Shown in pieces: positions 43,395 to 52,900 of a stretch of DNA of 64,000 nt. Each line of letters opens with the position of its first letter. Position 1 is the stretch's first letter. The DNA lies in assembly GCA_035297145.1 (NCBI GenBank), contig DATGZN010000075.1, forward strand, positions 104,195 to 168,194, in the 5' to 3' direction. The notes under the pieces are model-generated. The model was not told the DNA's origin, ran no database searches, and worked only from the letters and a program-made list of their open reading frames with translations. A program made the translations under genes and the position numbers. This DNA comes from QHXW01 sp035297145 (GTDB taxonomy: Bacteria > Acidobacteriota > Terriglobia > Bryobacterales > Bryobacteraceae).

Positions 43395-44747
43395 ATGGAA
43401 CAATACGCGCTGCCGTTACTCCCCGAGCGCCGCGTCTACACGGTTAGCGAGCTGAACGCGGCCATTCGCGGCATCCTCGACCAGGAGTTTCCTGATGTCT
43501 GGGTCGCTGGTGAGATCTCGGGCACGAAGCTCGCCACCAGCGGCCACTACTACTTCACTCTTAAGGAGCGCGACTCCCAGTTGCGTTGCGTTTGTTTCCG
43601 CTCCACCCACCGTTACCTCAAATTCAAGCCGCAGGATGGCGTAGCCGTCGTGGCCCGCGGGCGGATCGACGTCTTCGAAGCGCGCGGCGAGTACCAACTG
43701 CTGGTCGAGTTTCTGGAGCCACAAGGGCATGGCGCACTCCAGTTCGCCTTCGAGCAGCTTAAGAAGAAGTTGGCCGCGGAGGGCCTGTTCGACGCCGCGC
43801 GCAAGCGCCCTCTACCCCGGTTTCCGCGGCGCATCGGCATCGTCACTTCACCACGTGGCGCCGTCATCTCCGACATGCTGCACATTCTGGAGCGCCGCTT
43901 TCCCGGATTGCACGTGCGGTTGTTCCCGGCCACGGTGCAGGGTGAAGGCTCCATTGAAGATGTCTGCCGCGGAATCGAGTACTTTAGCCGGAAACCATGG
44001 GCGGAGCTGGTAATCGTGGCGCGTGGCGGCGGGTCGCTCGAGGATCTGTGGACGTTCAATGAAGAGGCCGTGGCGCGCGCCATCGCCGCCTCCCAGGTCC
44101 CCATTGTTTCCGCCGTGGGTCACGAGACCGACGTCACCATTGCGGATTTCGTCGCCGATTTGCGTGCGCCCACCCCTTCAGCCGCCGCCGAGCTGGTGGT
44201 GCGTACGCGCGACGAGCTACTTGCCGGCATTGAAATCTCCCGCCGGCATCTCACGCAGACTGCTCGATACCGCCTGGCAATGGCGCGCCGGGTCATCGAC
44301 CAGCAAGGCATCCAGCGCGCTCTCGCCGTGTTCCATCGCGCCGTTGGCAGGCGGCTCCAGCGCGTCGACGAGCAGGAATACCGGCTGCGCGAGTGGGTGC
44401 GAGCACTCGTGGAGGCCCGCCAGCGTGCGTATCGCGCACTCGACTCCCGCGTTCGCTATTACGATCCGCGACCGCGATTCGCGCGCGATCACCGTCGCCT
44501 GGAGACCGCTCAGGCCGCCATGGAGCAGCGGCTCCGGCTCGATCTCGCCCGCCGTTCCGCGCAACTGCAAGAGCTCTCCGCCAAGCTATCGCAGTTGAGC
44601 CCTCTGCGCATTCTGGAGCGCGGTTACGCCATCGTCACCAAACCCCAAGGGGAAATCGTCACCGACAGCCGCGACACGCCACCCGGTTCCGCGGTACACA
44701 TCCGGCTTGCCAAAGGCGGTCTGGACGCCACCGTCACGCGGAACTGA
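43395..44747 (+). CDS. xseA: Exodeoxyribonuclease VII large subunit
   Basis: 450 residues. N-terminal OB fold (YTVSELNAAIRGILDQEFPD, GHYYFTLKERDSQLRCVCF), catalytic domain (PRFPRRIGIVTSPRGAVISD, VARGGGSLEDLWTFNEE, VSAVGHETDVTIADFVAD), coiled coil, and C-terminal RILERGYAIVTKPQG. Degrades single-stranded DNA with XseB, which is not adjacent. A TAGAAT -10 ends 11 bases before the ATG. Confidence 0.96.
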   Translation: MEQYALPLLPERRVYTVSELNAAIRGILDQEFPDVWVAGEISGTKLATSGHYYFTLKERDSQLRCVCFRSTHRYLKFKPQDGVAVVARGRIDVFEARGEYQLLVEFLEPQGHGALQFAFEQLKKKLAAEGLFDAARKRPLPRFPRRIGIVTSPRGAVISDMLHILERRFPGLHVRLFPATVQGEGSIEDVCRGIEYFSRKPWAELVIVARGGGSLEDLWTFNEEAVARAIAASQVPIVSAVGHETDVTIADFVADLRAPTPSAAAELVVRTRDELLAGIEISRRHLTQTARYRLAMARRVIDQQGIQRALAVFHRAVGRRLQRVDEQEYRLREWVRALVEARQRAYRALDSRVRYYDPRPRFARDHRRLETAQAAMEQRLRLDLARRSAQLQELSAKLSQLSPLRILERGYAIVTKPQGEIVTDSRDTPPGSAVHIRLAKGGLDATVTRN

Positions 44748-44776
44748 ACGTGTCCGCTTCCGCGCCGAGCCACACA

Positions 44777-44830
44777 TGTAGCGCAGGGACACGCGCCGTA
44801 TGCGGGTACCTGCGGTCGTTCGGGTTCGGG
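44777..44830. repeat. Single arm of the dispersed repeat
   Basis: TGTAGCGCAGGGACACGCGC and its continuation to the GTTCGGGTTCGGG block match, on the opposite strand, the right arm of the palindromic repeat at 20016-20124 with few differences. Only one arm is present. It lies in the gap between xseA and the Fur-family gene. Confidence 0.7.
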
Positions 44831-44894
44831 ACTAAGTTGCCAGTGACAGAACGTCCGCCCCTTTCCCGCCGCCTGCTAGAATGTGAGTAACTTC

Positions 44895-45428
44895 ATGGCG
44901 CTCGACTCCATCAAGGGATCGCTGCGGGAAAAAGGTGTGCGCCTCACGCGGCAGCGCGAGCTGCTTCTGGGGCTCATCGACAAAAGCGGCGAACATCTCG
45001 ACGCCGAGCGGCTGTTCCAGTTGGCCAAAGAGCAGGACCCCAAGCTGAATCGCGTCACCGTCTATCGCACGCTCAAGCTGCTGAAGCAGGGCGGTCTTGT
45101 GGACGAGCTGGACCTGATGCATTATGGCGGTGACCAGCACTATTATGAGACGCGCATGAAACAGGAGCATGCGCACGTCATCTGCTTGCGCTGCGGCAAA
45201 GTGGAAGAGTTCTTCGGTGAGCCGCTGCAAAGGCTGCGGCGGCAGATCGAGAGCCACTTCGGATTTCAAATCCTGCTGGCCCGGACGGAGGTAGGCGGCT
45301 ACTGCTCGCATTGCCAATCACTCCGCGCGCGCGAGATGGAAAAGGCCACCCGGGATTCCGCCGCACAGCAGGCTCTCACGGATCTCGACGGCGTCGGGCA
45401 CCGTTCCCGCGCCAAGCGGCCCGCCTGA
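44895..45428 (+). CDS. Fur-family transcriptional regulator
   Basis: 177 residues from ATG 44895 (GTG 44883 possible). Winged helix GVRLTRQRELLLGLIDKSG and NRVTVYRTLKLLKQGGLVDE. Metal site EHAHVICLRCGKVEEF and structural Cys pairs CLRC and CSHC. The metal specificity is not decidable: it lacks the Asp of PerR at the RFD position (YYETRM here), closer to Fur. A C-terminal charged extension of ~30 residues. Extended -10 TGCTAGAAT (44874-44882) directly upstream. Overlaps the phosphatase gene by 1 base. Confidence 0.88.
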   Translation: MALDSIKGSLREKGVRLTRQRELLLGLIDKSGEHLDAERLFQLAKEQDPKLNRVTVYRTLKLLKQGGLVDELDLMHYGGDQHYYETRMKQEHAHVICLRCGKVEEFFGEPLQRLRRQIESHFGFQILLARTEVGGYCSHCQSLRAREMEKATRDSAAQQALTDLDGVGHRSRAKRPA

Positions 45429-47101
45429 TGGCCGCATCTGCATCCGGGGAACCTGCCTCACTCATCGTCATCGACCCCAACGGCCATCGCACGCGTGTGG
45501 AGATCAAGCCGGTTCCGTTCAAAATCGGCCGCCAGTCCGACAACGATCTGATCCTGCGCGACAGCCGCGCCTCCCGCAATCACGCGCAGATCGTGCTGGA
45601 AAACGGCCAGTACATCATTGAGGACGCCGGCAGCCGCCACGGTGTTCACGTTAACGGCACGCGCGTCGAGCGCCAGTTTCTGCGGAATTCCGACCGCATT
45701 GAATTCGGTGTTCCCGATTCCTATCAGCTCGTCTTTGCCCTGGACGGGGCCGAGCTGAAGCGGCTCATGGAACAGTTGCCCGGCCAGGAACAGGTGGCGC
45801 GCACGGGCGTGGGCGGGAATCTCGCGAAGCTGCGCGCCGTGCTCGAAGTGGCCCGGACTCTCCAGACTTCGTTCTCGACAGATGACGTCTTGAACTCTGT
45901 GGTGGATGCCGCTCTCACCATCACCGGATCCGAGCGTGGTTTTCTACTGCTGCGCCGCGCAGACGATCTCGAAATGAAGGTGGCCCGCGATCAGGCCGGT
46001 AAGCCGCTCGCCGAGTCCGACCTGCGCGTGCCCCGCCGCGTGATTCGCCGAGCGCTCGAGCAGCGCCGCGAACTGCTTTCCATGAATTTCGATCCGCAGG
46101 CGACGGGCGAATTCTCCGTCGAGCACAGCGTGGCCGATCTCGAGTTGCGCAGCGTGGTGTGCGTTCCTCTGGTCAGGATCAACAGCGGCGCCGGGCACGA
46201 TACCAACGTCTTGTCTACGCAGAACGACACCGTTGGTTTGCTGTATATGGATTCCCGCGGAGTGGCCGCGGACCTCTCGGGAGGCAATCGTGAGCTGCTG
46301 CAAACCCTCGCTATCGAAGCCTCCACCATCCTCGAAAACGCCCGCCTCATTGAGGAGGAGCGCCAGAAGGAGAAAATCGAGGAAGAGCTCAACGTGGCGC
46401 GCACCATTCAGCAAAGCCTGCTCCCGCGAAAGCTGCCGTCCGAGGGCTGGTTCCGCGCCTGCGGTTCCAGCATCGCGTCGCATCAGGTGGGCGGCGACTA
46501 TTTCGATGTGGTCGAAGTCAGCGATTCCTGCTGGGCCACGGTGGTCGCCGACGTCTCGGGGAAGGGCGTCAGCTCCGCGCTGCTCGCTTCGCTGTTGCAG
46601 GGAGCATTTCTCACCGCGTCGGACGAAGCCGATCAGATGGTCAAGCAGGTTCAGCGGATCAGCCGGTTCCTGAACGAGCGCACCGAAGGCGGCAAGTACG
46701 CAACCATTTTTTACTGCCTGCTGGATCGCGGTGGCCGGCTCAACTACATCAACGCCGGCCAGTGTGCACCCATTCTGCTCTCGCACCAGGGCAGCTTTGA
46801 GTATCTCGAAGCCACGTCCATGCCGGTAGGACTGCTGCCGCAAGCTGACTTCGTCATGCAGGAGAGACAACTCGCGCCAGGCGACCGCTTGGTGCTCTAT
46901 ACCGACGGCGTGACCGAAGCCCAGAACGCTCGCAACGAATTCTTCGGACGCAAGCGCCTGCGCGAGCTCGCCGTGTCACATGCCTCCGACAATGGCGCCA
47001 CCCTCCACCAGGCGATTCTCGGCGCGGTCAACGCATTCGTCGATAGCGCGCCGCAAGCCGACGACATCACCCTCGTGGTCATCGAGTACCAGCCCGCGTG
47101 A
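45428..47101 (+). CDS. FHA-GAF-PP2C (RsbU/SpoIIE-type) phosphatase
   Basis: 557 residues from ATG 45428. FHA domain at about 25-100 (KIGRQSDNDLILRDSRASRN, then SRHGVHVNGT), GAF domain at about 140-305, helical linker (EEERQKEKIEEELNVARTIQ), then the PP2C-type phosphatase with metal-binding GGDYFDVVEV, VVADVSGKGVSSAL and VLYTDGVTEAQNARNEFFG. Likely a Ser/Thr phosphatase in a partner-switching stress pathway, reading phosphothreonine through FHA. No anti-sigma genes adjacent. The phage module begins 60 bases past its stop. Confidence 0.93.
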   Translation: MAASASGEPASLIVIDPNGHRTRVEIKPVPFKIGRQSDNDLILRDSRASRNHAQIVLENGQYIIEDAGSRHGVHVNGTRVERQFLRNSDRIEFGVPDSYQLVFALDGAELKRLMEQLPGQEQVARTGVGGNLAKLRAVLEVARTLQTSFSTDDVLNSVVDAALTITGSERGFLLLRRADDLEMKVARDQAGKPLAESDLRVPRRVIRRALEQRRELLSMNFDPQATGEFSVEHSVADLELRSVVCVPLVRINSGAGHDTNVLSTQNDTVGLLYMDSRGVAADLSGGNRELLQTLAIEASTILENARLIEEERQKEKIEEELNVARTIQQSLLPRKLPSEGWFRACGSSIASHQVGGDYFDVVEVSDSCWATVVADVSGKGVSSALLASLLQGAFLTASDEADQMVKQVQRISRFLNERTEGGKYATIFYCLLDRGGRLNYINAGQCAPILLSHQGSFEYLEATSMPVGLLPQADFVMQERQLAPGDRLVLYTDGVTEAQNARNEFFGRKRLRELAVSHASDNGATLHQAILGAVNAFVDSAPQADDITLVVIEYQPA

Positions 47102-47161
47102 GCGACTCCCACATTGACGATGCTGCGCCTGTTTTCTCCGCGGCTTTGCACTTGAAGCTTT

Positions 47162-49939
47162 CTATCCCGCGCCCATAAACAATGCCCGCCGTCTCCGCAC
47201 CGGCAGCGGCGCCGCGCAGCTCATCAGGCAAAACTGATCCAGCGCGAATAACACCATCGAATCCACGTTCTCTGCCAGTGTCAGCAGCGCCTCTTTCTGC
47301 CACGGCGTCGAAAAGCCTGTGATCCCTACTAGGTGTGCGCTCTGGTTCCGCGGGAATCCCATTTGCATCGGCAGCACGATCGAGCCCTTCGCCTGATCCA
47401 GATTCCGGCTCCCCGTGAACGTGAAATTCTCCGTCTTCAGGCAATTCAGCGTCGATGCATTCCAGCTCGCCGGCAGATTCACTGCCGTGTCGAGCGGCGA
47501 ATCGTTGGTATCCGGCGGATATAGCACTTCAAACTTCGCGTTTGGATATGTCAGCCGTACAAAGTTCATGATCGCCGTCGTGAACGCGCCCACCAGACCC
47601 GACAGAAACGCCCTTTCCTGCGGATACTGCGCCACGTTCACATTCGTCGTCGTGAACACCGTCAGCGCACGTCCGTAAGTCGACTGAAACGTGCTTGTCG
47701 TATATGCGTCGTAATACGGCATGCCCGACCCATCGTCGGGAAAGTACCACCACTGCACCTCGCCGAACTGCAGATACGGCGTCTGTCCCGCGTCCGCCAT
47801 CAGCGTCGCCAAATCCAGGTAAGCTTGCTGCCAGAATGCCGTGCTCGCAGGCGAAAAATTGGTTTGTAGCGCCGGCGTGTTCACCATTACCGCGTGTCCG
47901 TCCGGATACCGCTGCGCAATTCCTGCCGTTAGTGACGGGTCTCCGTTCCCCAACTCCATGCTGAACGCGCCCGTCGCCGCGATCCCATAGCCCTTGAGCG
48001 CCGTAAAAAACGCCAGGCTCCAGTCTCTCGCGGCCCGGTTCATGCGCGGCGCCACGGTCAGGTCCGTGTACCAACTGCCGTCGTTGCCTCCCGCGAACTG
48101 GTACCCGCCACCACTCATCGCCGTTCCAGTCACTGAAACCGTGAGCGATGTTTGCGTCGTACTCGCCGAAATCGTCACGCAATTTCCCGCCGCTCCGATA
48201 GCCCGCGCCGTAATCGTGAGCACGTTCCCTTGCGCACTTGCCCAGATCGCCGTCGATCCGTTGTTGATCAGCAGCTCAAATGCCTTCGCAATACTCGCTA
48301 ATGAGTCGCCAAACAGAGTTAGATGCTGAATCACTGTCGGCGCTGCCGTCGAACCATAACTTCCGATGCTGATGTATGTGAAGCTCGCCGGCATGTTCGG
48401 ATTCGGCGTGCCCGTAAACGTCACCGTCGCCGTCGCGAATGTGTATCCTTGCGGCAGAAGTTCGTAATGCCACAGCGCGCCCGCATAATGGTTAGCCCTC
48501 CCCGCAAACCCCAGCGCCTGGATCATCCACGCGGTTCTCTCGGGCGCGAGCGCTTGCGAATGCAGCGTGTCCCAGTCGGTCGCAAGCGTCATGCGCGTAT
48601 CCGGGGCCAGCGTAGGCAGCGTGCTCGTCGGCACCGCCAGTTCCAAAAAGTCAAAATAAAAGGCATTGCCGCCCACGTTCGTCGCCGTTATCGTGTGCGC
48701 CACCTGGCCGGAAAACGTCCCGATGAGAAGCCGCACCAGCACGTCGTCTCCCACCAGCGCGAGGTTCAGGTTCACCGGTGCCCCGCCGTCCACCACTACC
48801 GATATCTGGGTTCCGCTAGTGGCCTTCCGCGTGCCTAGGTATAGGGAATGAGTTTGACTTCCGCGATACGTGCACGTGAACGAATCGTGCGCCGTTGTCG
48901 AACAGTGTATCGTACCGCCGGAAAAGTTTCCCGTGGAAATCTGCGGCACATTCGTCCCCGCCGCGGCGTCCCAATTCCCTGAGTACGTCACTGTCGGATC
49001 CACATCTTCGATCCGCCGGCTCCCTGGCCCCGCAACTTCGTAGGTCAGGTTAGATCCACTGACCGTCCAGTTCGACGCCACCACTTGAAACTCAGTCCTC
49101 GCGAAGCTCCCCGCCTGTAAGTCCGCCGAGTAAGTCCACCGCATCTTGCGTACAGCGTTGGTCGGAATCGGCTGCGCATCGGTCGGGATTTGCCGCAAAT
49201 TACCAAAATTCAGAGTGACCTGCCACTTACTCGGTGATACCCCTCCGCTCAATTGTTGAAAGGTCGGCCGCCAGCTTTCCGTTTGCGCCCCGGAGACATT
49301 CGCATAGACGCCCACGCGATTGCCATTTGCTCCCGTTGACGACGTGCACGTCAGCGTAATCGCTGCGCCGTTCAGCGTCGCCTGCATCGTCGGAGAACTC
49401 CCGTTGATCATCTGCACGATCAAGGCAGTCGCCGTTTCGAGTGAGTCCCCCGCCTGCATTTGATACGTGTAGTGTTCTTCCGACCACGCCAACTCCACGT
49501 AATCTCCCGCAGTCGGCGTGCCTTGTAGCGTAAAAGTAGCCGTCGCCGGCTGATAACTTCCTACAATTGGAGTGGCCAGTGGAAATAAAGGTATCTTGTA
49601 CGGAGAATCGGCTGGAGTAGCATCGGTCCAGACGCGCAGCGTCGGCCAATCTACCGTTGGAAATAGGTTGGAGTCAAGTGGAATGCAATTCTGGCGTGTC
49701 TCTTGGTAGGTCAGAATAATTCCGCTGAGATCGCCGTCGGGTAAGTTGCGGAACAGCGGGTGTTCGAATGTGTTATCGCGATTCCACTCAATGACGGCCC
49801 AGTCAAACTGCTGCCGCCAGCTCCCCGATAGCGTGAATCCCGTCTCGCTCGACGCGCTCAGCGCCGCCACGGCCGTCGGCTGCAGGAAGTAGCATTGCAG
49901 GTCGCGATCCGGCCGCAGCTTCTGTAACGAGTTACTCAT
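47162..49939 (-). CDS. Phage tail tip/fibre protein
   Basis: 925 residues from ATG 49939. Contains a repeated module with TFTGTPNPNMPASFTYI / TFTLQGTPTAGDYVELAW and GDSLETATALIVQMINGS / GDSLASIAKAFELLINNGS: two copies, about residues 125-215 and 505-600. The C-terminal half has a TIM-barrel-like, glycosidase-type look (YLQFGEVQWWYFPDDGSGMP). Last gene of the module, so the outermost tail part or receptor binder is likely. No assigned family. Confidence 0.65.
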   Translation of the reverse strand: MSNSLQKLRPDRDLQCYFLQPTAVAALSASSETGFTLSGSWRQQFDWAVIEWNRDNTFEHPLFRNLPDGDLSGIILTYQETRQNCIPLDSNLFPTVDWPTLRVWTDATPADSPYKIPLFPLATPIVGSYQPATATFTLQGTPTAGDYVELAWSEEHYTYQMQAGDSLETATALIVQMINGSSPTMQATLNGAAITLTCTSSTGANGNRVGVYANVSGAQTESWRPTFQQLSGGVSPSKWQVTLNFGNLRQIPTDAQPIPTNAVRKMRWTYSADLQAGSFARTEFQVVASNWTVSGSNLTYEVAGPGSRRIEDVDPTVTYSGNWDAAAGTNVPQISTGNFSGGTIHCSTTAHDSFTCTYRGSQTHSLYLGTRKATSGTQISVVVDGGAPVNLNLALVGDDVLVRLLIGTFSGQVAHTITATNVGGNAFYFDFLELAVPTSTLPTLAPDTRMTLATDWDTLHSQALAPERTAWMIQALGFAGRANHYAGALWHYELLPQGYTFATATVTFTGTPNPNMPASFTYISIGSYGSTAAPTVIQHLTLFGDSLASIAKAFELLINNGSTAIWASAQGNVLTITARAIGAAGNCVTISASTTQTSLTVSVTGTAMSGGGYQFAGGNDGSWYTDLTVAPRMNRAARDWSLAFFTALKGYGIAATGAFSMELGNGDPSLTAGIAQRYPDGHAVMVNTPALQTNFSPASTAFWQQAYLDLATLMADAGQTPYLQFGEVQWWYFPDDGSGMPYYDAYTTSTFQSTYGRALTVFTTTNVNVAQYPQERAFLSGLVGAFTTAIMNFVRLTYPNAKFEVLYPPDTNDSPLDTAVNLPASWNASTLNCLKTENFTFTGSRNLDQAKGSIVLPMQMGFPRNQSAHLVGITGFSTPWQKEALLTLAENVDSMVLFALDQFCLMSCAAPLPVRRRRALFMGAG

Positions 49940-49978
49940 CAAACTACTTACCGAGCCGCGACCAAAGGCAGCGGTCCA

Positions 49979-52900
49979 TTACAGTCGAATCACCACTGTC
50001 AAATCCGCCCCCGGATTCGTCGGTCCAACCATCGTAATGTCCAGGCTGAGCTGTGCCCCCGCGGTCAATGGCGGCAGCGTCGCACCATCGATGGAATTCG
50101 ATATCGTACTGCCATCCGCAATCGTCAGCGCGCAATACGCCGTGCCATTCTGATTGACCTGTAGTTGAATCGGCCCGCCCGAAGGCGCTTGTCTGACGAT
50201 GGCATATACATCGCGTACCGAATGCGAATTCTCCACAATGACGTCCGGCGTCGCGCCCGTCTCGATCGCCAGAAACGCATCCACTTGGAAGGAGAATTGC
50301 CCACCGGAGAGTGTCCGCAATCCATAGTCAGTCCCCTGAGTCAGGCAAATGGACCCCGTCGGGCTGTTTCCCATCACGTTCGTGACGAACAGCTCCGCGC
50401 TCACAACGCGGCAATCAGCCAGCGGAATCGGGAAGCTCCAGTTACCGCTGTACGGGCTTCCGAAGAAGTCTTGCACGAACGGTACGATCACAATGTTCTT
50501 GGTGAGTTCGTAAACCGCGACGCCGCTGGCGTGCGTTGCTGGTGTCGAACCATCCATCCCTCGTGTGATCTGATACTGCATCCCGTTGTTCAGTACCGCG
50601 GCAACTTGCACTAGCTCGGCTTCGAGCTGGATCATCGTGCCCGCCGGCGCCGCACCCGCCTGGCTCAGCGCAATGGTCGTGTCCGTGGCTGCCGCCCCTT
50701 GCGCCAAAGTTGCCGGTTGCGCCGTCGTCAGCTCCGGCCAGTAATAAATCGCCAGCGTCCCAGCCGTGACGGTGTGGGTATTAGTCAAATTTGTAAAGCT
50801 GACTCCACTTAGATCGAGCGTACCGCCGCTCACCTGTGAGAGCCCCAGTCCGAAGTACGGCATGGGTGGCGCCGCCGCGTCGGTCGCTCCCGACCCTCCG
50901 GTCACCCACCGTGTCACCGTACATAACTCGGCCGGCGTTTCCTCATTTTGCGCATTTGCCGCCCGGCCGGTGATATGGATCGTGGCTCCCGTGCGATTTG
51001 GAATCTGAAATTGCACCGGGCTGGTGTTCCCACTGGCCGCGCCGTGCCAGGCTGACTCTGCGACAACGAAGTAACTCGAAGCATTCGGAGTCGTATCCCA
51101 ACCCGTGCTCAGTTGCAACGTCGTCGTGCTATTCGATACTATCGCCCGTTCCTGTCCTTCGCCTTGCCCGCGCGTAATGCGCACCAACATTCCCTGGTAA
51201 GCATTCGCTTGCATCTCCAGTGTGTCGTTGCCCACCGAGTTCGCCGATGCGAGCGTAGCCGAATATTCGGGCTGCAGCTCCAGCCGCCAGTAGAAATTCG
51301 CATGATCGAAATTGGAGTCAGGCGGCGGCGCAATCTGTTCCGCGAGTCCCGTGTCCGTAAACTGTGCCGCCAATACTTGATTGGAAGCAATCCGGAAAAG
51401 TTCCGCTGGATTGAGCCCCCGGTACACGTTGAACTCTGCCGCCGCCGATGGAAAGCTCAGGCGCGTCAGCGTGACTGCATTGGTGTTCGGTCCCGCCGGA
51501 ATCGTCGCCCGCACGATGAACGATAGGTTGCCCTCCGCCCCTGTCGCGCTCGCCGAGCTGGCCGCGTAATACAGGCTGATGTCGCCTCCTAGCGTTCCGC
51601 CCGTCGTTGCGATCACTGGAGACAGGCTTACCAGCGGTACCCCCGGTGCGCCCGCCGAAACTCCAGCCGGCACTGAGAAAGCTACTACTGCTTCCACCAG
51701 CGCGGTTCCGTCCGCCGCCTGCGCCGAGGCCTCAGTCACTCCGAACTCCACCTCGCCATACGCGTCCAGCACTGTCCCGATCAGCGGCCGGGGAAGGCCT
51801 ACCTCCGAGCCTGGCTGTACCTGCGCACTCGAGTTACCCGAGGTCTGGCCGTTCGTGTCGTCGTACCACGCGTCATCGTGAATTTGCGCCGTGATGACTA
51901 CTGTGCGGTAATTCATGTCCGGCGCAATCTTAATTACCCGGAACGGCTGCCGGTCGAATCCCTCCTTCACGTAAGTCAGAGTAATGAGATCGCCCGGCTG
52001 AATCCCCAGCGCCTTGACGCTAGTTTGAAACTTGACAAAAACATTGCCCCGGATAGCCCGATCCAGGTTGTATGCCAGGATTCGGGAGGCCTGATCGTAA
52101 TTAGGAATGCCCAGAGCCATCAGAGAAGTTGTGATTTGTTGGCCGGTAACTTCAATGTCATTCGTATCGTACAAAGTAAAACTATCTTGTTGATACCCGT
52201 TCAGCGAGTCTTGAAACTCAACTGTGAACCAGTTCGGGGTACTCGTTATATTTTGTGAAGTGAGACTTAGGCTCGACGCGCCATTACTGCTGCGCGCGAT
52301 ATTCGCCGCACCTGAAGATCCATCACTGAATTCGTAGCTCGGCCAGCCATTGTTAAAGGTTTCGGTGCTGTTGCTCCAATTGAATTGCGTGGGTTGCTGC
52401 AATGCAAATGTGTTCTCCACACATAAGCGCAATAGCCCATTTGTTCCATAAGTCAGGTATAACCGGCACGCGTTGCGAATGCCTCTGATCACGTCGCCCG
52501 CCGTGCGCGACCACACCAGCGCCAGATTGCACTGAAACCGCGGAATCGTGATCGTATTTCCGTTCAGGTCTTGCGTTTCGATCGGTTGATCGGCATACAC
52601 GGCTGTGGCCGCAAAACTCGTCACATCGATTTCGCTCAAGTCCCAGCCGCACCGCTGCAGTATGTCGAGCAAAATCCACGCTGGGTTGTTCGTAAATACC
52701 TTGCCGGCAAACGTGCCATCCGCTGCATAGGTATTCAGCTTCAATCCCTCCAGCAACACCTCAATCGTAGGTAGGCTGCTTCCGTTATTGATCTCGTTCG
52801 GCACCACCACCGAAAGCGCCGCCATACTGCCGTAAGGATCGCCCAGCGGAACGCCATGTTGGTCGGTGAAGTCCAGGTTAAACCCGCCCGTCCGCGCCCC

